Shown piece by piece: positions 8,633-18,222 of a DNA stretch of 64,000 nt. The stretch comes from G963663495 sp963663495 (lineage in GTDB: Bacteria; Bacteroidota; Rhodothermia; Rhodothermales; Bin80), in NCBI GenBank assembly GCA_963663495.1, contig OY760427.1, positions 186,001 to 250,000 of the forward strand, in the 5' to 3' direction. How positions within the stretch are numbered: position 1 is the first letter of the stretch; every line of letters starts with the position of its first letter. The translations under genes were made by a program, and so were the position numbers. A model generated the notes under the pieces. It was not told the DNA's origin, ran no database searches, and was given only the letters and a program-made list of their open reading frames with translations.

Positions 8633-9785
8633 AGTATGTTTGCAGCCGCATTCAGGTCTGCATGATCCGCATGGCCACAGGACATACACGTGAATTTGCT
8701 CCGTGTCTTACGGTTACTCGCTTCTGTGTGCCCACACACAGAACACCGCTGACTGCTATAGGCAGCGGTAACCTTTATCACCTTGCGGCACTTATAGCCC
8801 AGCATCTGATCCAGCTGGCCCCAACCTGTTCGCAGTATTCCACGGTTGAGGCCAGACTTCTGTCTGACGTTTGCGCCAAAGCTCTCCATCGTCCCCTTAG
8901 CTGAACGTGTCATCGCTTTGATCTTCAGGTCCTCCAGTATCACCGTTGAGGAGTAATTGGCAATACTGCGACTTACCTGGTGGTTCGCATTCTTGAGGAC
9001 GTTAGCACGCTTGCGCTGTATGCGGGCGATTCTATGCTTCCGCCTGTTACGACGGTTGGAGCCTTTCTTCTGTCTCGCCAGTCTTCGCTGACGCCGCTTC
9101 AACTTGGCATCAAGACGCTTGGTATCCGGTTGTCTGATAATGCTTGTATCGCCCTCTGTGGAGACCATAGCGACCTGCCCGCAATTACGGTCAATGCCTA
9201 CAGCACCGCCGGTATCCTCTATTACAGGTGCCTCCATCTTGTAGCAGATGACAGCATACCCTTTGCCGGCGTTCTTCTTTACCGTGGCTTTGAAGGGTAT
9301 ACCATCAGGGTACGAGTTGCCTCCCCGCCTGCGGAGCGCCATATATCCCACTTTCGGGATATACAGCTTGCCATCCCGAACCCTTACGTTATCCGGGATC
9401 GTGAACGAAGGCGTACTACCACGTCTGGAATGGAATCTCGGTCTTCTCTTACCCTCCTTGAAGAATGCCTTCCATGCATCCGCCTGATATTTCAATGTGT
9501 ATCTAACTTCAATGTGTATCTAACTACACCAAAGGAGTATTCAGGTAGCCACTCGACCGTGCGGCGCAGCTCCGTGAACCGCTTCCCCAGCGAGAAGAAG
9601 CTTACCGAGGGCGGCTTCTCTCCAGCCTCTTTCGCTTTCCTGTACGCCTCGCTCTGCTCTGCGAGGATGGCATTCCACACAAACCTACACGCACCCGCTA
9701 ATCCAGCAAGGTGCTTGGCGTTACTCCGACTTCCGGGCAACAGCCTGTATGTGATATTGCGGTATGCACTAACCGTTTCGGGCAT
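8518..9785 (-). pseudogene. tnpB: TnpB nuclease gene broken by a 17-bp tandem duplication
   Basis: Residues 1-97 (9492-9785) and the remaining 325 (8518-9495) lie in different frames but together match the 416-aa TnpB at 28423. At 9496-9530 the unit ttcaatgtgtatctaac occurs twice in a row where the intact copy has it once; 17 bases is not a multiple of three, so the frame is lost after the N-terminal domain. Downstream, RuvC-I (GIDRNCGQ), RuvC-II, zinc ribbon and RuvC-III are intact, so the break is recent. A C-terminal fragment with all catalytic residues could still be made from an internal start. Confidence 0.9.
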
Positions 9786-9807
9786 GGCACTGTGGTATAT
9801 AACTCCC

Positions 9808-9987
9808 TAATATATGGAACTTATATAGCATGAATACCCGCGTGTTGAGTTATTTGAAATAATTGCAGTTTTTCGTGAAAAGCGGGAACCGATTATGAAA
9901 AACTGGCGAAAGCCATCCTGTCTGCACCACCAAAGCACAATAAAGTAATTCCTGCGAAAACGCGTGGCACTCAGCCATATAACTCCC
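9808..9987 (-). repeat. Palindromic left end of the TnpB element (MITE-like unit)
   Basis: About 180 bp with imperfect inverted ends, near-identical to 28222-28400, where it also directly precedes tnpB, and related to the free-standing unit at 27530-27746. Internal landmarks shared by all three are the AAAAGCGGGAACYGATTAT stretch and CGAAAACGCGTGGCACTCAG. Confidence 0.8.
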
Positions 9988-10195
9988 GTGGTTATCCGTC
10001 TGTCCAGCCCGATCCGGCGCTTGAATATCAGGGTACAGCGACTCCAGGGCCAAAATCATTGCCCGATAGCTATGGGATTTAAATACCTGAGTACCCCAGA
10101 CTATAAACCCTTGGCTTGATGGAGGGTACGGACACAATGGGACGGAACCCCATTCCGTCCCATTGCTTACCACAACATCAACTGAACTTGATGCC
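9988..10195. other. Gap holding a strong hairpin upstream of TnpB copy 3
   Basis: No gene is seen. Bases 10135-10147 (CAATGGGACGGAA) and 10153-10165 are perfectly complementary, giving a 13-bp stem with a 5-base loop 30 bases before the TnpB start. IS200/IS605 ends use hairpins for transposase recognition, so this may be the left end of copy 3; a role in translation is equally possible. Confidence 0.5.
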
Positions 10196-11450
10196 ATGCC
10201 CGTGAAGGGTTGTAACAATTATGCTCGCGTTTGTTCTGTCCATAGGACAATTGAATACCGACTGCTTCCGGGGAGCAATGCGAATAAGCTAGGCGCGATT
10301 GCTGGTGCTTGCAGGTTCGTGTGGAACGCTATACTGGCGCAGTGCATCCAGGAATACAAACAGGCAAAGGAGTCGGGCGAGCAGCCTCCATCCGTGAAGT
10401 ACTTCTTCTCTCTTGGAAAACGGTTTAAAGAACTACGAGATCGCACCGAGTGGCTACCGAAGTACTCGTTCAGCGTGGTGCGCACCACGCTGAAGGTCCA
10501 AGCCGACGCATGGAAGGCTTGCTTCAATCAAGGTAGGGGTAAACCGAAGTTCAGAGCCAAATACCGCAGTACCCCATCTTTTGCGATTCCTGAAGCGGTC
10601 AAGATCAAGGATGGACGGTTGTTCATCCCTGAGCTTGGATACCTGAAGATCCGACGTAAAGAGAGGCAACCCGTATCCGGATGGGGTTCCTGTAAAAGCC
10701 GTGATTCTGCAACGGGTGGGCAAATGGTACGCCTGCATATGCTACAAGATTGAAGCACCTGAGATAGAAGATAACGGCGTTGCCACGGGGATATACCGTA
10801 ACTGCGGACAGGTTGCCGCCGTCTCCACCGATGGCAAGCGCGAGATCATACGGCAACCGGACGGTAAGCGTAAGACGGCAAGACTGCACCGGTATCAACG
10901 GAAATCAGCCCGACAGCAGAAAGGATCCAACCGCAGATATCGCACTAAGAAGCGACTCCAGAAAGCTCACCGAGCGATTGCGATGACCCGCAGGAATACC
11001 AATCACCAAGCAAGCCGCTTGATCGCGAATCACTCATCTACGGTTGTACTGGAAGATCTTAATATCGTGGCGATGACTTCATCCGCCAGAGGGACTGTTG
11101 ACAATCCAGGCAGGAATGTCGCCCGGAAGGCAGGGCTGAACCGTAGCATTAATGCCACCGGATGGGGGCAGTTAGACGGGATGCTGCAGTACAAATGCCG
11201 GGAAGTGCTCAAGATCCCAGCCCCTTACACGCGTCAGGACTGCAACAAGTGCGGTCGTCGGGACAAAGCGAATAGATTGACCCAAAGTAAATTCGAGTGT
11301 ATCTCATGTGGACACACCGACAATGCGGACCTTAACGCTGCCGCAAACATATTGGCCTCCGGGATTGGGGCAACTGCACGGCGAGGGGCGTTCGGGTTAC
11401 CGACCCCATCGACCTGTGAAATTGATACGCGAGGGTACTCACGTATATAA
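10196..11450 (+). pseudogene. tnpB: Diverged TnpB, frameshifted and with RuvC-I aspartate lost (copy 3)
   Basis: A more distant TnpB than the other copies. The N-terminal part (10196 to about 10660) and the C-terminal part (about 10670-11450) need a one-base frameshift in the GAGAGGCAACCCG stretch to join; the restored frame reads GNPYPDGVPVKAV as in the intact protein. The RuvC-I motif reads GIYRNCGQ instead of GIDRNCGQ, so the first catalytic aspartate is Tyr. RuvC-II (VVLEDLN), the zinc ribbon (CNKCGR, CISCGH) and RuvC-III (ADLNAAAN) remain. The element ends at 11455, 76 bases before the solA-like gene. Confidence 0.88.
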
Positions 11451-11455
11451 TTCCC
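11354..11455 (+). ncRNA. Candidate omega RNA scaffold (copy 3)
   Basis: Although the protein of this copy is diverged, its last ~100 bases match the other copies at about 90 percent apart from one ~20-base deletion. That is higher than the coding sequence just upstream, which suggests selection on RNA or DNA rather than protein. Confidence 0.4.
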
Positions 11456-11531
11456 ATAGCTATTACCTTAGGGGCTGCCAATCGTCAGCGGATATTGTAC
11501 CCTTTGGCCAGGTCCGTATACTACTGTACAA

Positions 11532-12668
11532 ATGTCTAACCCGGATGCCATCGTTATTGGACTCGGTGCTGCGGGAAGTGCGGCGCTCTACCACCTTGGC
11601 CGCAAGGGCGTTGATGTGTGCGGGATAGACCGTTACGCGCCGCCGCATTCCATCGGGTCGACGCATGGAGAGACCCGCCTGATACGTAAGGCCTATGGCG
11701 AGGGTACGCAGTACACCTCGTTGATTCGGCGTTCCTATGAATTGTGGGGCGAGCTGGAAGAAGCGTGGACTCGTCCCCTACTGGACGCGTGCGGGTGCCT
11801 GAACATTGGTCCGGTTGACAGCCCATTCATCAGCGAGGCCGGTCGCGCGGCGGCTCTCTTGGGAACACCCCATTCATGGCTTAAGGCGGGCGATGTGCGG
11901 AGCCGCTGGCCCGCTTTCAGTATGGGAGATGATGATAGGGCGCTATTCGACCCGGAGGCCGGAATCTTGTGGTGTGAGGCATGCGTGGAGGCCCACCTAG
12001 TGCTGGCCCGTCGTGCGGGTGCGAGCCTCCTGCTGGGTGAGCGTGTCCAAGATTGGGGGCGGCAGGGGGACGGATTTCGTGTTGTGACGGACCGCCGCAC
12101 GCTTATGGCAGGCCGGCTTGTACTGTGCTCCGGGGCTTGGACCGTGGACTTTCTGCCATCGCTTGCATCGGTGTTGGAAGTGGTACGTGTAAGCACCTCG
12201 TGGTTCAGGCCCCTCAGGCCGCACCTTGATACGGCGCACATGCCTACCATCATGTACGAATACGGCGGCGGCTTGCTATATGCTGTCCCGGATACGGGTT
12301 ACGGGTTCAAGGCGGGCCTGCACCATGAGCGGCACCGTATAGATCATGTGGACGATGCCATCCGTGTCGTCTCCGAGGCCGAAATCCAGGCCACTGCTGA
12401 TGTATTGGGGCGGATCGTCCCGGATGCGGCAGGCCCTTGTACGCACGCCGCCACATGCTTTTACACCTGCACGCCCGACCAGCATTTTTTCATTGACGAA
12501 GTCATGCCGGGACTCTTTGCCGCCTGTGCGTGCTCGGGGCACGGATTCAAGTTTTCCTGTGCCGTAGGGGAGGCGTTGGCCCACCTGGTCACTGAAACGC
12601 CGCTGCCGGTAAGCATTGCCCCGTTCCGTGGACGCTGGTCCAACGAGGCGGTGCCTTCAGCCGCATGA
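11532..12668 (+). CDS. solA: FAD-dependent oxidase of the monomeric sarcosine / N-methyltryptophan oxidase family
   Basis: 378 aa. Enzymes of this family oxidatively demethylate N-methyl amino acids, giving formaldehyde and H2O2. The N-terminal FAD fold shows GLGAAGSAALYHL and the acidic residue ending beta-2 in CGIDRYAP. The STHGETRLIRKAYGEG stretch is the family's flavin-contact segment. Near the C-terminus, CFYTCTPDQHFFID holds the cysteine that in MSOX and MTOX links FAD covalently, followed by CACSGHGFKF. The substrate cannot be told from sequence; the symbol denotes the family. Its TGA stop overlaps the argS ATG, so the genes are translationally coupled. Confidence 0.85.
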   Translation: MSNPDAIVIGLGAAGSAALYHLGRKGVDVCGIDRYAPPHSIGSTHGETRLIRKAYGEGTQYTSLIRRSYELWGELEEAWTRPLLDACGCLNIGPVDSPFISEAGRAAALLGTPHSWLKAGDVRSRWPAFSMGDDDRALFDPEAGILWCEACVEAHLVLARRAGASLLLGERVQDWGRQGDGFRVVTDRRTLMAGRLVLCSGAWTVDFLPSLASVLEVVRVSTSWFRPLRPHLDTAHMPTIMYEYGGGLLYAVPDTGYGFKAGLHHERHRIDHVDDAIRVVSEAEIQATADVLGRIVPDAAGPCTHAATCFYTCTPDQHFFIDEVMPGLFAACACSGHGFKFSCAVGEALAHLVTETPLPVSIAPFRGRWSNEAVPSAA

Positions 12669-14302
12669 AGCGCTATCTGCGGCAGGCACTGGGGCAGGCG
12701 CTTGCCGCCATGGACGGCGTGCCGGCGGATTATGAGCCACAGATTTCTGTTCCTCAAGATCAGGCACACGGAGATTTTGCCACTAATGCTGCGCTCCAAC
12801 TGGCCCGTCACCTAGGGCAAAATCCGCGGCAGATTGCTGACTCCATTGTAAGGAACCTCTGGACTACCTCAATCCAGGCCGGTATGGTGGATAGATGCGA
12901 GATTGCAGGGCCCGGTTTTATCAATTTTCATATCTCTTCAACCCATTGGCATCGCACCCTTGCGGAAATTCTGCGCAAGGGTGCGTCCTACGGGCGTGCC
13001 CGGTCGCATTCCGGCCAACGCGCGCTGGTTGAATTTGTCAGTGCAAATCCTACCGGTCCTCTGACCGTCGGACACGGGCGTAATGCTGTACTGGGGGACA
13101 CAATTGCCAGACTTCTGGCATGGGTGGGATACGAGGTCACGCGCGAATACTACTTTAACGACGCCGGACGCCAAATGAGGGTACTGGGAGCCTCTGTGCG
13201 AGCGCGCTGTGCAGAACTGGCCGGGCGCTTCGATGTGCCGTTCCCGGAGGATGGCTACCAAGGGAGCTATATAACGGAGATATCTCGTGGCATCCTGGAA
13301 GAGGGCGGTGAAGCAGTGCTTAACAGCGGTGAACTGGAGCCCTTCATAACGATTGCGAAGGATTGCATCGTAGTGGACATAACCCAGACTTTAGGGCGTT
13401 TGCGGATAAACATGGATACCTTCTTCAATGAAGGAACCTTGTACCGGAACGGGGCGATTGAAGATACGCTGGAGAAGTTGCGTGAATACACGTACCGCAG
13501 TGACGGCGCGGTGTGGTTGCGGACATCTGAGATGGGTAAAGAGATGGACACGGTGCTCATCAAGCGAACAGGCGAGCCCACCTATCGTCTTCCTGATATC
13601 GCGTATCACCGGGACAAGTACGCTCGTGGCTATGATGTCATGGTTGATATCCTGGGTGCGGACCACATCGCTACCTATCCCGACATTGTGCGAGCGCTGG
13701 ATGCGATGGGGTACGATACGCAGCGGCTTGATATGATCATTCATCAGTTCGTGACGCTGACCGAGGACGGCAGGGAGGTCAAGATGAGTACGCGTAAGGC
13801 CCGCTACATAACCTTGGATGAGCTCATGGATTCCGTCGGAGAAGATGCGACGCGGTACTTCTTTTTGATGCGGTCTGCGGGGCGCCATCTGGAATTTGAC
13901 ATGGACCTCGCCCGCGAAGTGAGCGATAAGAATCCGGTGTTTTATCTGCAGTATGCGCACGCGCGCATCTGCTCCATTCTCCGCAAGGTCGAAGAGTCCG
14001 GTTCCCCGCTAGGGGATCCGGAGATGGATTGCCTCACAGACGATTCGGAGCTGCGACTGATTCAGGTGCTTGCACGGTTTCCGGAGTGTATTGAGCAGAG
14101 TGCCGCCGCCCGCGAGCCGCACCGCGTGGGGGTTTACCTTCGCAGCGTTGCGGAGGCCTTTACCCGCTTCTACCATGAATGCCGTATCATTGGTGAACAG
14201 CGACAGCTCGCTGCTGCCCGCATAGCCTTGGCTCGCGCCACGCGAATTGTCCTGCAGGGCGGGCTTGCTGTGATTGGGGTGACGGCGCCAGACCGCATGT
14301 AG
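12665..14302 (+). CDS. argS: Arginyl-tRNA synthetase
   Basis: 545 aa, the normal length for this class I synthetase. The N-terminal Add1 domain recognises the tRNA D-loop. The HIGH-type motif reads VGHGRN (residues 135-140) after NPTGPL, and KMSTR is at 373-377. A C-terminal DALR anticodon-binding domain shows in VYLRSVAEAFTRFYHECRI. The ATG overlaps the previous stop (ATGA). pheA starts five bases downstream. Essential; the only synthetase gene in the window. Confidence 0.97.
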   Translation: MKRYLRQALGQALAAMDGVPADYEPQISVPQDQAHGDFATNAALQLARHLGQNPRQIADSIVRNLWTTSIQAGMVDRCEIAGPGFINFHISSTHWHRTLAEILRKGASYGRARSHSGQRALVEFVSANPTGPLTVGHGRNAVLGDTIARLLAWVGYEVTREYYFNDAGRQMRVLGASVRARCAELAGRFDVPFPEDGYQGSYITEISRGILEEGGEAVLNSGELEPFITIAKDCIVVDITQTLGRLRINMDTFFNEGTLYRNGAIEDTLEKLREYTYRSDGAVWLRTSEMGKEMDTVLIKRTGEPTYRLPDIAYHRDKYARGYDVMVDILGADHIATYPDIVRALDAMGYDTQRLDMIIHQFVTLTEDGREVKMSTRKARYITLDELMDSVGEDATRYFFLMRSAGRHLEFDMDLAREVSDKNPVFYLQYAHARICSILRKVEESGSPLGDPEMDCLTDDSELRLIQVLARFPECIEQSAAAREPHRVGVYLRSVAEAFTRFYHECRIIGEQRQLAAARIALARATRIVLQGGLAVIGVTAPDRM

Positions 14303-14307
14303 ACCGC

Positions 14308-15168
14308 ATGACGGTAGCATTTCAGGGAGAGACAGGAGCCTACAGCGAGAGTGCTGTACGTGCGCTGTACCCGGGTGTCAGGTTGCTGCCGCAGGTATCC
14401 ATGGAAGATGTGTTCGCGGCAGTGGTGGGTGGCCGCGCTGACCGGGGCATCATTCCGATTGAGAACTCGCTCTTTGGCAGTGTGCATGTCAACTATGATC
14501 TGCTGCTGGCAAGCGAGGTACGGGTAGTGGCCGAGGTCCATGTGCGCATCCGGCACCATCTTCTGGCGGTACGCGGTGCGGGTTTGTCGTCCATAACATC
14601 CGTGTATTCCCATCCGCAGGCGTTGGGTCAGTGCCAGACATACTTGCGTAGGAGGTTGCCGCATGCGGAGGCTGTACCGACCTACGACACTGCAGGCGCT
14701 GCAAGAATGGTAGCCTGGAAGGGGAAGCAGCACTATGCCGCCATAGCCTCCCGGCATGCGGCGAGCGAGTACGGGCTGGAATTGTTGGCGGAGGACATAG
14801 AAAGCCACCATCAGAACTATACACGTTTTCTTGCCCTTGCGCCTTCGGGTAGTGCACGACCAGGCGCTCTGCAGGCAAGGCCGCACAAGATATCTATTGC
14901 ATTTGCCCTGCAGACCAATGTGCCGGGGGCGTTGTTCAAGAGCCTTGCCACCTTCGTCTTGCGCGACCTTGATCTATTGAAGATCGAAAGCAGGCCGTTG
15001 GTCGGAAGCCCGGGAGAGTATCTCTTCTATCTTGATATTGAAGGCTCGCTTCAAGACGTCCCTGTGGCACGTGCGCTTGAGCACCTTGAGGAGCTCACAG
15101 CATTGCTGAAGGTGTTGGGATCCTACCCGATTGGCGGCACCTGGGACGAACCACTACATGATTCCTGA
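14308..15168 (+). CDS. pheA: Prephenate dehydratase with ACT regulatory domain
   Basis: 286 aa, monofunctional, with no chorismate mutase domain. It converts prephenate to phenylpyruvate in phenylalanine synthesis. The type-2 periplasmic-binding-like catalytic domain shows FQGETGAYSESA, IIPIENSLFGSV and NYTRFLAL, the last with the catalytic threonine of the TRF motif. The C-terminal ACT domain carries ESRP (KIESRPLVG), which binds phenylalanine for feedback inhibition. It lies between argS and the S9 peptidase gene with gaps of only 4-5 bases. Confidence 0.95.
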   Translation: MTVAFQGETGAYSESAVRALYPGVRLLPQVSMEDVFAAVVGGRADRGIIPIENSLFGSVHVNYDLLLASEVRVVAEVHVRIRHHLLAVRGAGLSSITSVYSHPQALGQCQTYLRRRLPHAEAVPTYDTAGAARMVAWKGKQHYAAIASRHAASEYGLELLAEDIESHHQNYTRFLALAPSGSARPGALQARPHKISIAFALQTNVPGALFKSLATFVLRDLDLLKIESRPLVGSPGEYLFYLDIEGSLQDVPVARALEHLEELTALLKVLGSYPIGGTWDEPLHDS

Positions 15169-15172
15169 ATCC

Positions 15173-17929
15173 ATGCATCGCTCATTTCTGTACCTGCCAA
15201 TACTTGTACTGCTACCATCAGTGGCCGCTGCTCAACAACCGCTTGACCACGACGCCTACGATATCTGGCAGCGTATTTCGGACTCCGCAATCTCTAGAGA
15301 CGGACAGTGGGTCCACTATGTCACCAGCCCGGAGAATGGCGACGGCGTGCTACACATTGTAGGTAAAGATGTGCATCACCGCATTCCGCGGGGGAATGAC
15401 CCGGCGTTTTCGTACGATGCACGCTTCGTTGTCTTTATGATCAATGCTCCGAGGGATTTGGTGCGCGCTGCCAAGCTGGCCGAGGCACCAGCGGACGCCA
15501 TGCCAAAAGACTCGCTCGGGATTCTTGACATGGCCAGCGGTAGCGTGGTCAAGCGTGCGCGCATCCAGTCGTTCAAGCTGCCCGAAGAAGGTAGCCGCGT
15601 GCTAGCCTACCTTGAAGAGCCTCCGCTGCCTGACACCACCAAGGCTGACGAGGAGCCCGACAAGGAGGGTGAAAGGTTGGTCCTCTTCAATCTTGATACG
15701 GATCAGGAGATGGCGTTTCCGGGGACTACGGACTACGTGATTTCTTCTGACGGGGCTTACTTGGCGGTGGCGGCAGTTGTTGATACTAGCATCGGTGGTG
15801 CCATGCTGCTCGTCAATACGGCCTCAATGGAGGCAGACACCTTGCTTTCCGGCAAGGGAGCATACATCGGTGCTACCTTTGACGACCAGGGCCGGCAGTT
15901 GGCATTTCTTTCCGACCGTGACGATCAGGACCCCGACAAATCAGCCCACAGCCTGTATCTTTGGATTGATGGAGATGTGGAGCCGCTGGTAACGCCTGAC
16001 CGTCTGCCGGATGGGCAGGGGATCGGCGAGGACGGGAACCTTTCCTTCTCCGATTCTGGCCAGCGCCTGTACTTCGGCACTGCTCAGTGGTCGGGGCCGG
16101 AGGAAGACGCCGACGAGCCAGAGGACGAACAGGTTGTACTGGATATCTGGAGCTGGAAGGACCCGTTGCTGCAGCCCATGCAGCTGGTGCAGCTGGACGA
16201 CGAGCAGAAACGCACGTACCGTGCAGTCGTGCATTTGGACTCTGGCGATATGGTACAGCTGGCAACTCCCGACCGCCCTTCGGTGGTTGTGGGCTTGAAC
16301 GGCGATGCTGATATCGCGATCGCCAATACCAATATACCCTACCGCCAACAGATTTCCTGGGACTGGCCCCGGTATACCGATGTGTATGCCGTGGATGCCG
16401 GCACGGGGGATGCAACCCTGCTTCTCTCGGGTATACAGGGCTCTGCACATCTTTCTCCAGACGCCAACTATATCACTTGGTGGGATCGCGAGGCATTGGG
16501 GTGGATGGCCATGCCTGCCAGCGGAGGACCATCGGTAAACCTGACGGAAGAGATTCCGCACGCCTTCCACAATGAACTGCACGATTGGCCCTATCTCCCG
16601 AGCGCATATGGATCTGCGGGCTGGACCGAGGCCGACGGACGGTATTTGGTGTACGATAAGTTCGATATCTGGGCCGTAGACCCATCCGGGTCTGCGGAGC
16701 CCTACAGTGTGACCGACGGATTTGGGCGCGAGAACGGCCTGCGCCTGCGTTACGTGCGGTTGGATGCGGATGAAGATGCCATTGATCCGGATGCTCCCAT
16801 GCTTCTGTCTGCTTTCGACATGGAGACAAAGGCAGATGGTTTCTACAGGGACAGCGTCAGTGGCGAAAGCATGCCGCAGGAGCTCCTCATGGCAGAACGG
16901 CGCTTCTCAACGCCTCAACGTGCCGAGGATGCAGATAGGTTGCTGTACAGACGGGAATCGTTTAGGGAATTTGGAGATCTCTGGACGAGTGACGGGGATT
17001 TTGAGAACCAGCGTCGCGTGAGTGATGCCAATCCTCAGCAGGCCGACTATCGGTGGGGTAATGCAGGGCTTGTTCAATGGACATCCCTGGACGGTCTGCC
17101 ACTTACGGGGATGCTGTTTACGCCCGACGGGTTCGACCTGGACCTACAGTACCCGATGATGGTGTATTTTTATGAGAAGATGTCCGACGGACTGCACCAG
17201 CATCGTCCTCCTGCTACCGCGCGGTCATCCATCAGTGTTTCCTTCTATGTCAGTCGTGGCTATCTGGTCTTTATCCCCGACATACCCTATAAGGTGGGCT
17301 ACCCGGGAGAGAGCGCGCTGAATGCCGTTGTGCCGGGCGTCACAGAGCTTATTAATAAGGGCATTGTCAAGGAAGACAACATCGGCGTGCAAGGGCACAG
17401 CTGGGGTGGGTATCAGATCGCGTATATGATCACCGAGACCAACCTTTTCAAGGCCGCGGAGGCGGGAGCACCTGTCTCCAACATGACTAGTGCGTATGGC
17501 GGCATTCGGTGGGCCAGCGGAATGAGTCGGATGTTCCAGTACGAAAGATCCCAGAGTCGCATCGGCGGCACATTGTGGGAATACCCGCTGCGATACCTCG
17601 ACAATTCACCGCTATTTCAGGCCGACAAGATCAATACTCCGGTGCTGATGCTGCACAATGATGACGATGGCGCGGTGCCGTGGTACCAGGGCATTGAGTT
17701 CTTTGTCGCCTTGCGGCGTCTCGGTAAGCCTGTCTGGCTTCTCAATTACAACGGCGAGGGACATGGTCTTGGGAAGTACCAGAACAAACGAGACTTTGCG
17801 ATTCGTATGCAGCAATTCTTTGACCATTATTTACAGGATGCTCCGGCCCCGGTGTGGATGGACGAAGGGGTCCCTGCGATTATGAAAGGCAAGACACTCG
17901 GCCTGGAAGAGGTGCCAGGCACCCAGTAG
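15173..17929 (+). CDS. Exported S9-family (prolyl oligopeptidase-like) serine peptidase
   Basis: 918 aa from the ATG at 15173, chosen because it opens a signal peptide (MHRSFLYLPILVLLPSVAAA). An upstream in-frame start overlaps pheA. A central beta-propeller of about 600 residues precedes an alpha/beta-hydrolase domain. The nucleophile is Ser743 in GHSWGGYQ; the acid is in NDDDGAVPW and the histidine in GEGHGLGK, so the triad is complete. It probably cleaves short peptides in the periplasm. It begins four bases after pheA and is the last gene of the solA-argS-pheA operon; IS-rich DNA follows. Confidence 0.9.
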   Translation: MHRSFLYLPILVLLPSVAAAQQPLDHDAYDIWQRISDSAISRDGQWVHYVTSPENGDGVLHIVGKDVHHRIPRGNDPAFSYDARFVVFMINAPRDLVRAAKLAEAPADAMPKDSLGILDMASGSVVKRARIQSFKLPEEGSRVLAYLEEPPLPDTTKADEEPDKEGERLVLFNLDTDQEMAFPGTTDYVISSDGAYLAVAAVVDTSIGGAMLLVNTASMEADTLLSGKGAYIGATFDDQGRQLAFLSDRDDQDPDKSAHSLYLWIDGDVEPLVTPDRLPDGQGIGEDGNLSFSDSGQRLYFGTAQWSGPEEDADEPEDEQVVLDIWSWKDPLLQPMQLVQLDDEQKRTYRAVVHLDSGDMVQLATPDRPSVVVGLNGDADIAIANTNIPYRQQISWDWPRYTDVYAVDAGTGDATLLLSGIQGSAHLSPDANYITWWDREALGWMAMPASGGPSVNLTEEIPHAFHNELHDWPYLPSAYGSAGWTEADGRYLVYDKFDIWAVDPSGSAEPYSVTDGFGRENGLRLRYVRLDADEDAIDPDAPMLLSAFDMETKADGFYRDSVSGESMPQELLMAERRFSTPQRAEDADRLLYRRESFREFGDLWTSDGDFENQRRVSDANPQQADYRWGNAGLVQWTSLDGLPLTGMLFTPDGFDLDLQYPMMVYFYEKMSDGLHQHRPPATARSSISVSFYVSRGYLVFIPDIPYKVGYPGESALNAVVPGVTELINKGIVKEDNIGVQGHSWGGYQIAYMITETNLFKAAEAGAPVSNMTSAYGGIRWASGMSRMFQYERSQSRIGGTLWEYPLRYLDNSPLFQADKINTPVLMLHNDDDGAVPWYQGIEFFVALRRLGKPVWLLNYNGEGHGLGKYQNKRDFAIRMQQFFDHYLQDAPAPVWMDEGVPAIMKGKTLGLEEVPGTQ

Positions 17930-18222
17930 GCCAGCCGGGGAGTTCGTGGCGGGTGCTGCATTAGGAGTGAAGGGTTTGTCGTGATTCAAGCGGTCAACGC
18001 TGATGCCCGGACCAGGCACTTCCCGCCAGTGCGGAAGGCCACAGTAGATTGCATCAGACGAATCAGGGGCGCGGTACCAGCACCCGTTCAGAATGTCTCC
18101 GTCACATGATGGCGGCCGTGAGGGCGGTAATTGAATAGCTGGGATTTGGTCTGCAGACATCGCTGATGGTGATCCCGTCGGTGTGGCTGCCTGTTACAGG
18201 GACTTCCTAGGCCTGCCCCGTA
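17930..18222. other. Intergenic stretch downstream of the S9 peptidase, no gene seen
   Basis: No convincing gene on either strand. It shares short scattered matches (CCTAGG, GGGCATCAGCGTT, inverted) with 23740-23810, so it is probably old IS-flanking DNA of which a shortened copy lies there. Confidence 0.5.

Larger units (their letters stand above)
8513..9987 (-). mobile_element. TnpB element, complete ends, broken gene (copy 2)
   Basis: It spans the right end GGGAATTATATACGTGAG at 8513 to a left end GGGAGTTATATGGCTGAG (inverted) at 9987. Length 1475 bp; without its internal 17-bp duplication it would be 1458, against 1457 bp for the intact copy at 28222-29678. The 180-bp left end is itself palindromic (see 9808-9987). 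Confidence 0.8.

Noticed and set aside
17930..18222. Structural RNA (RNase P, tmRNA or tRNA) in intergenic gaps here and at 23734-23995
   Set aside because: No cloverleaf, CCA end or conserved RNA core could be recognised.
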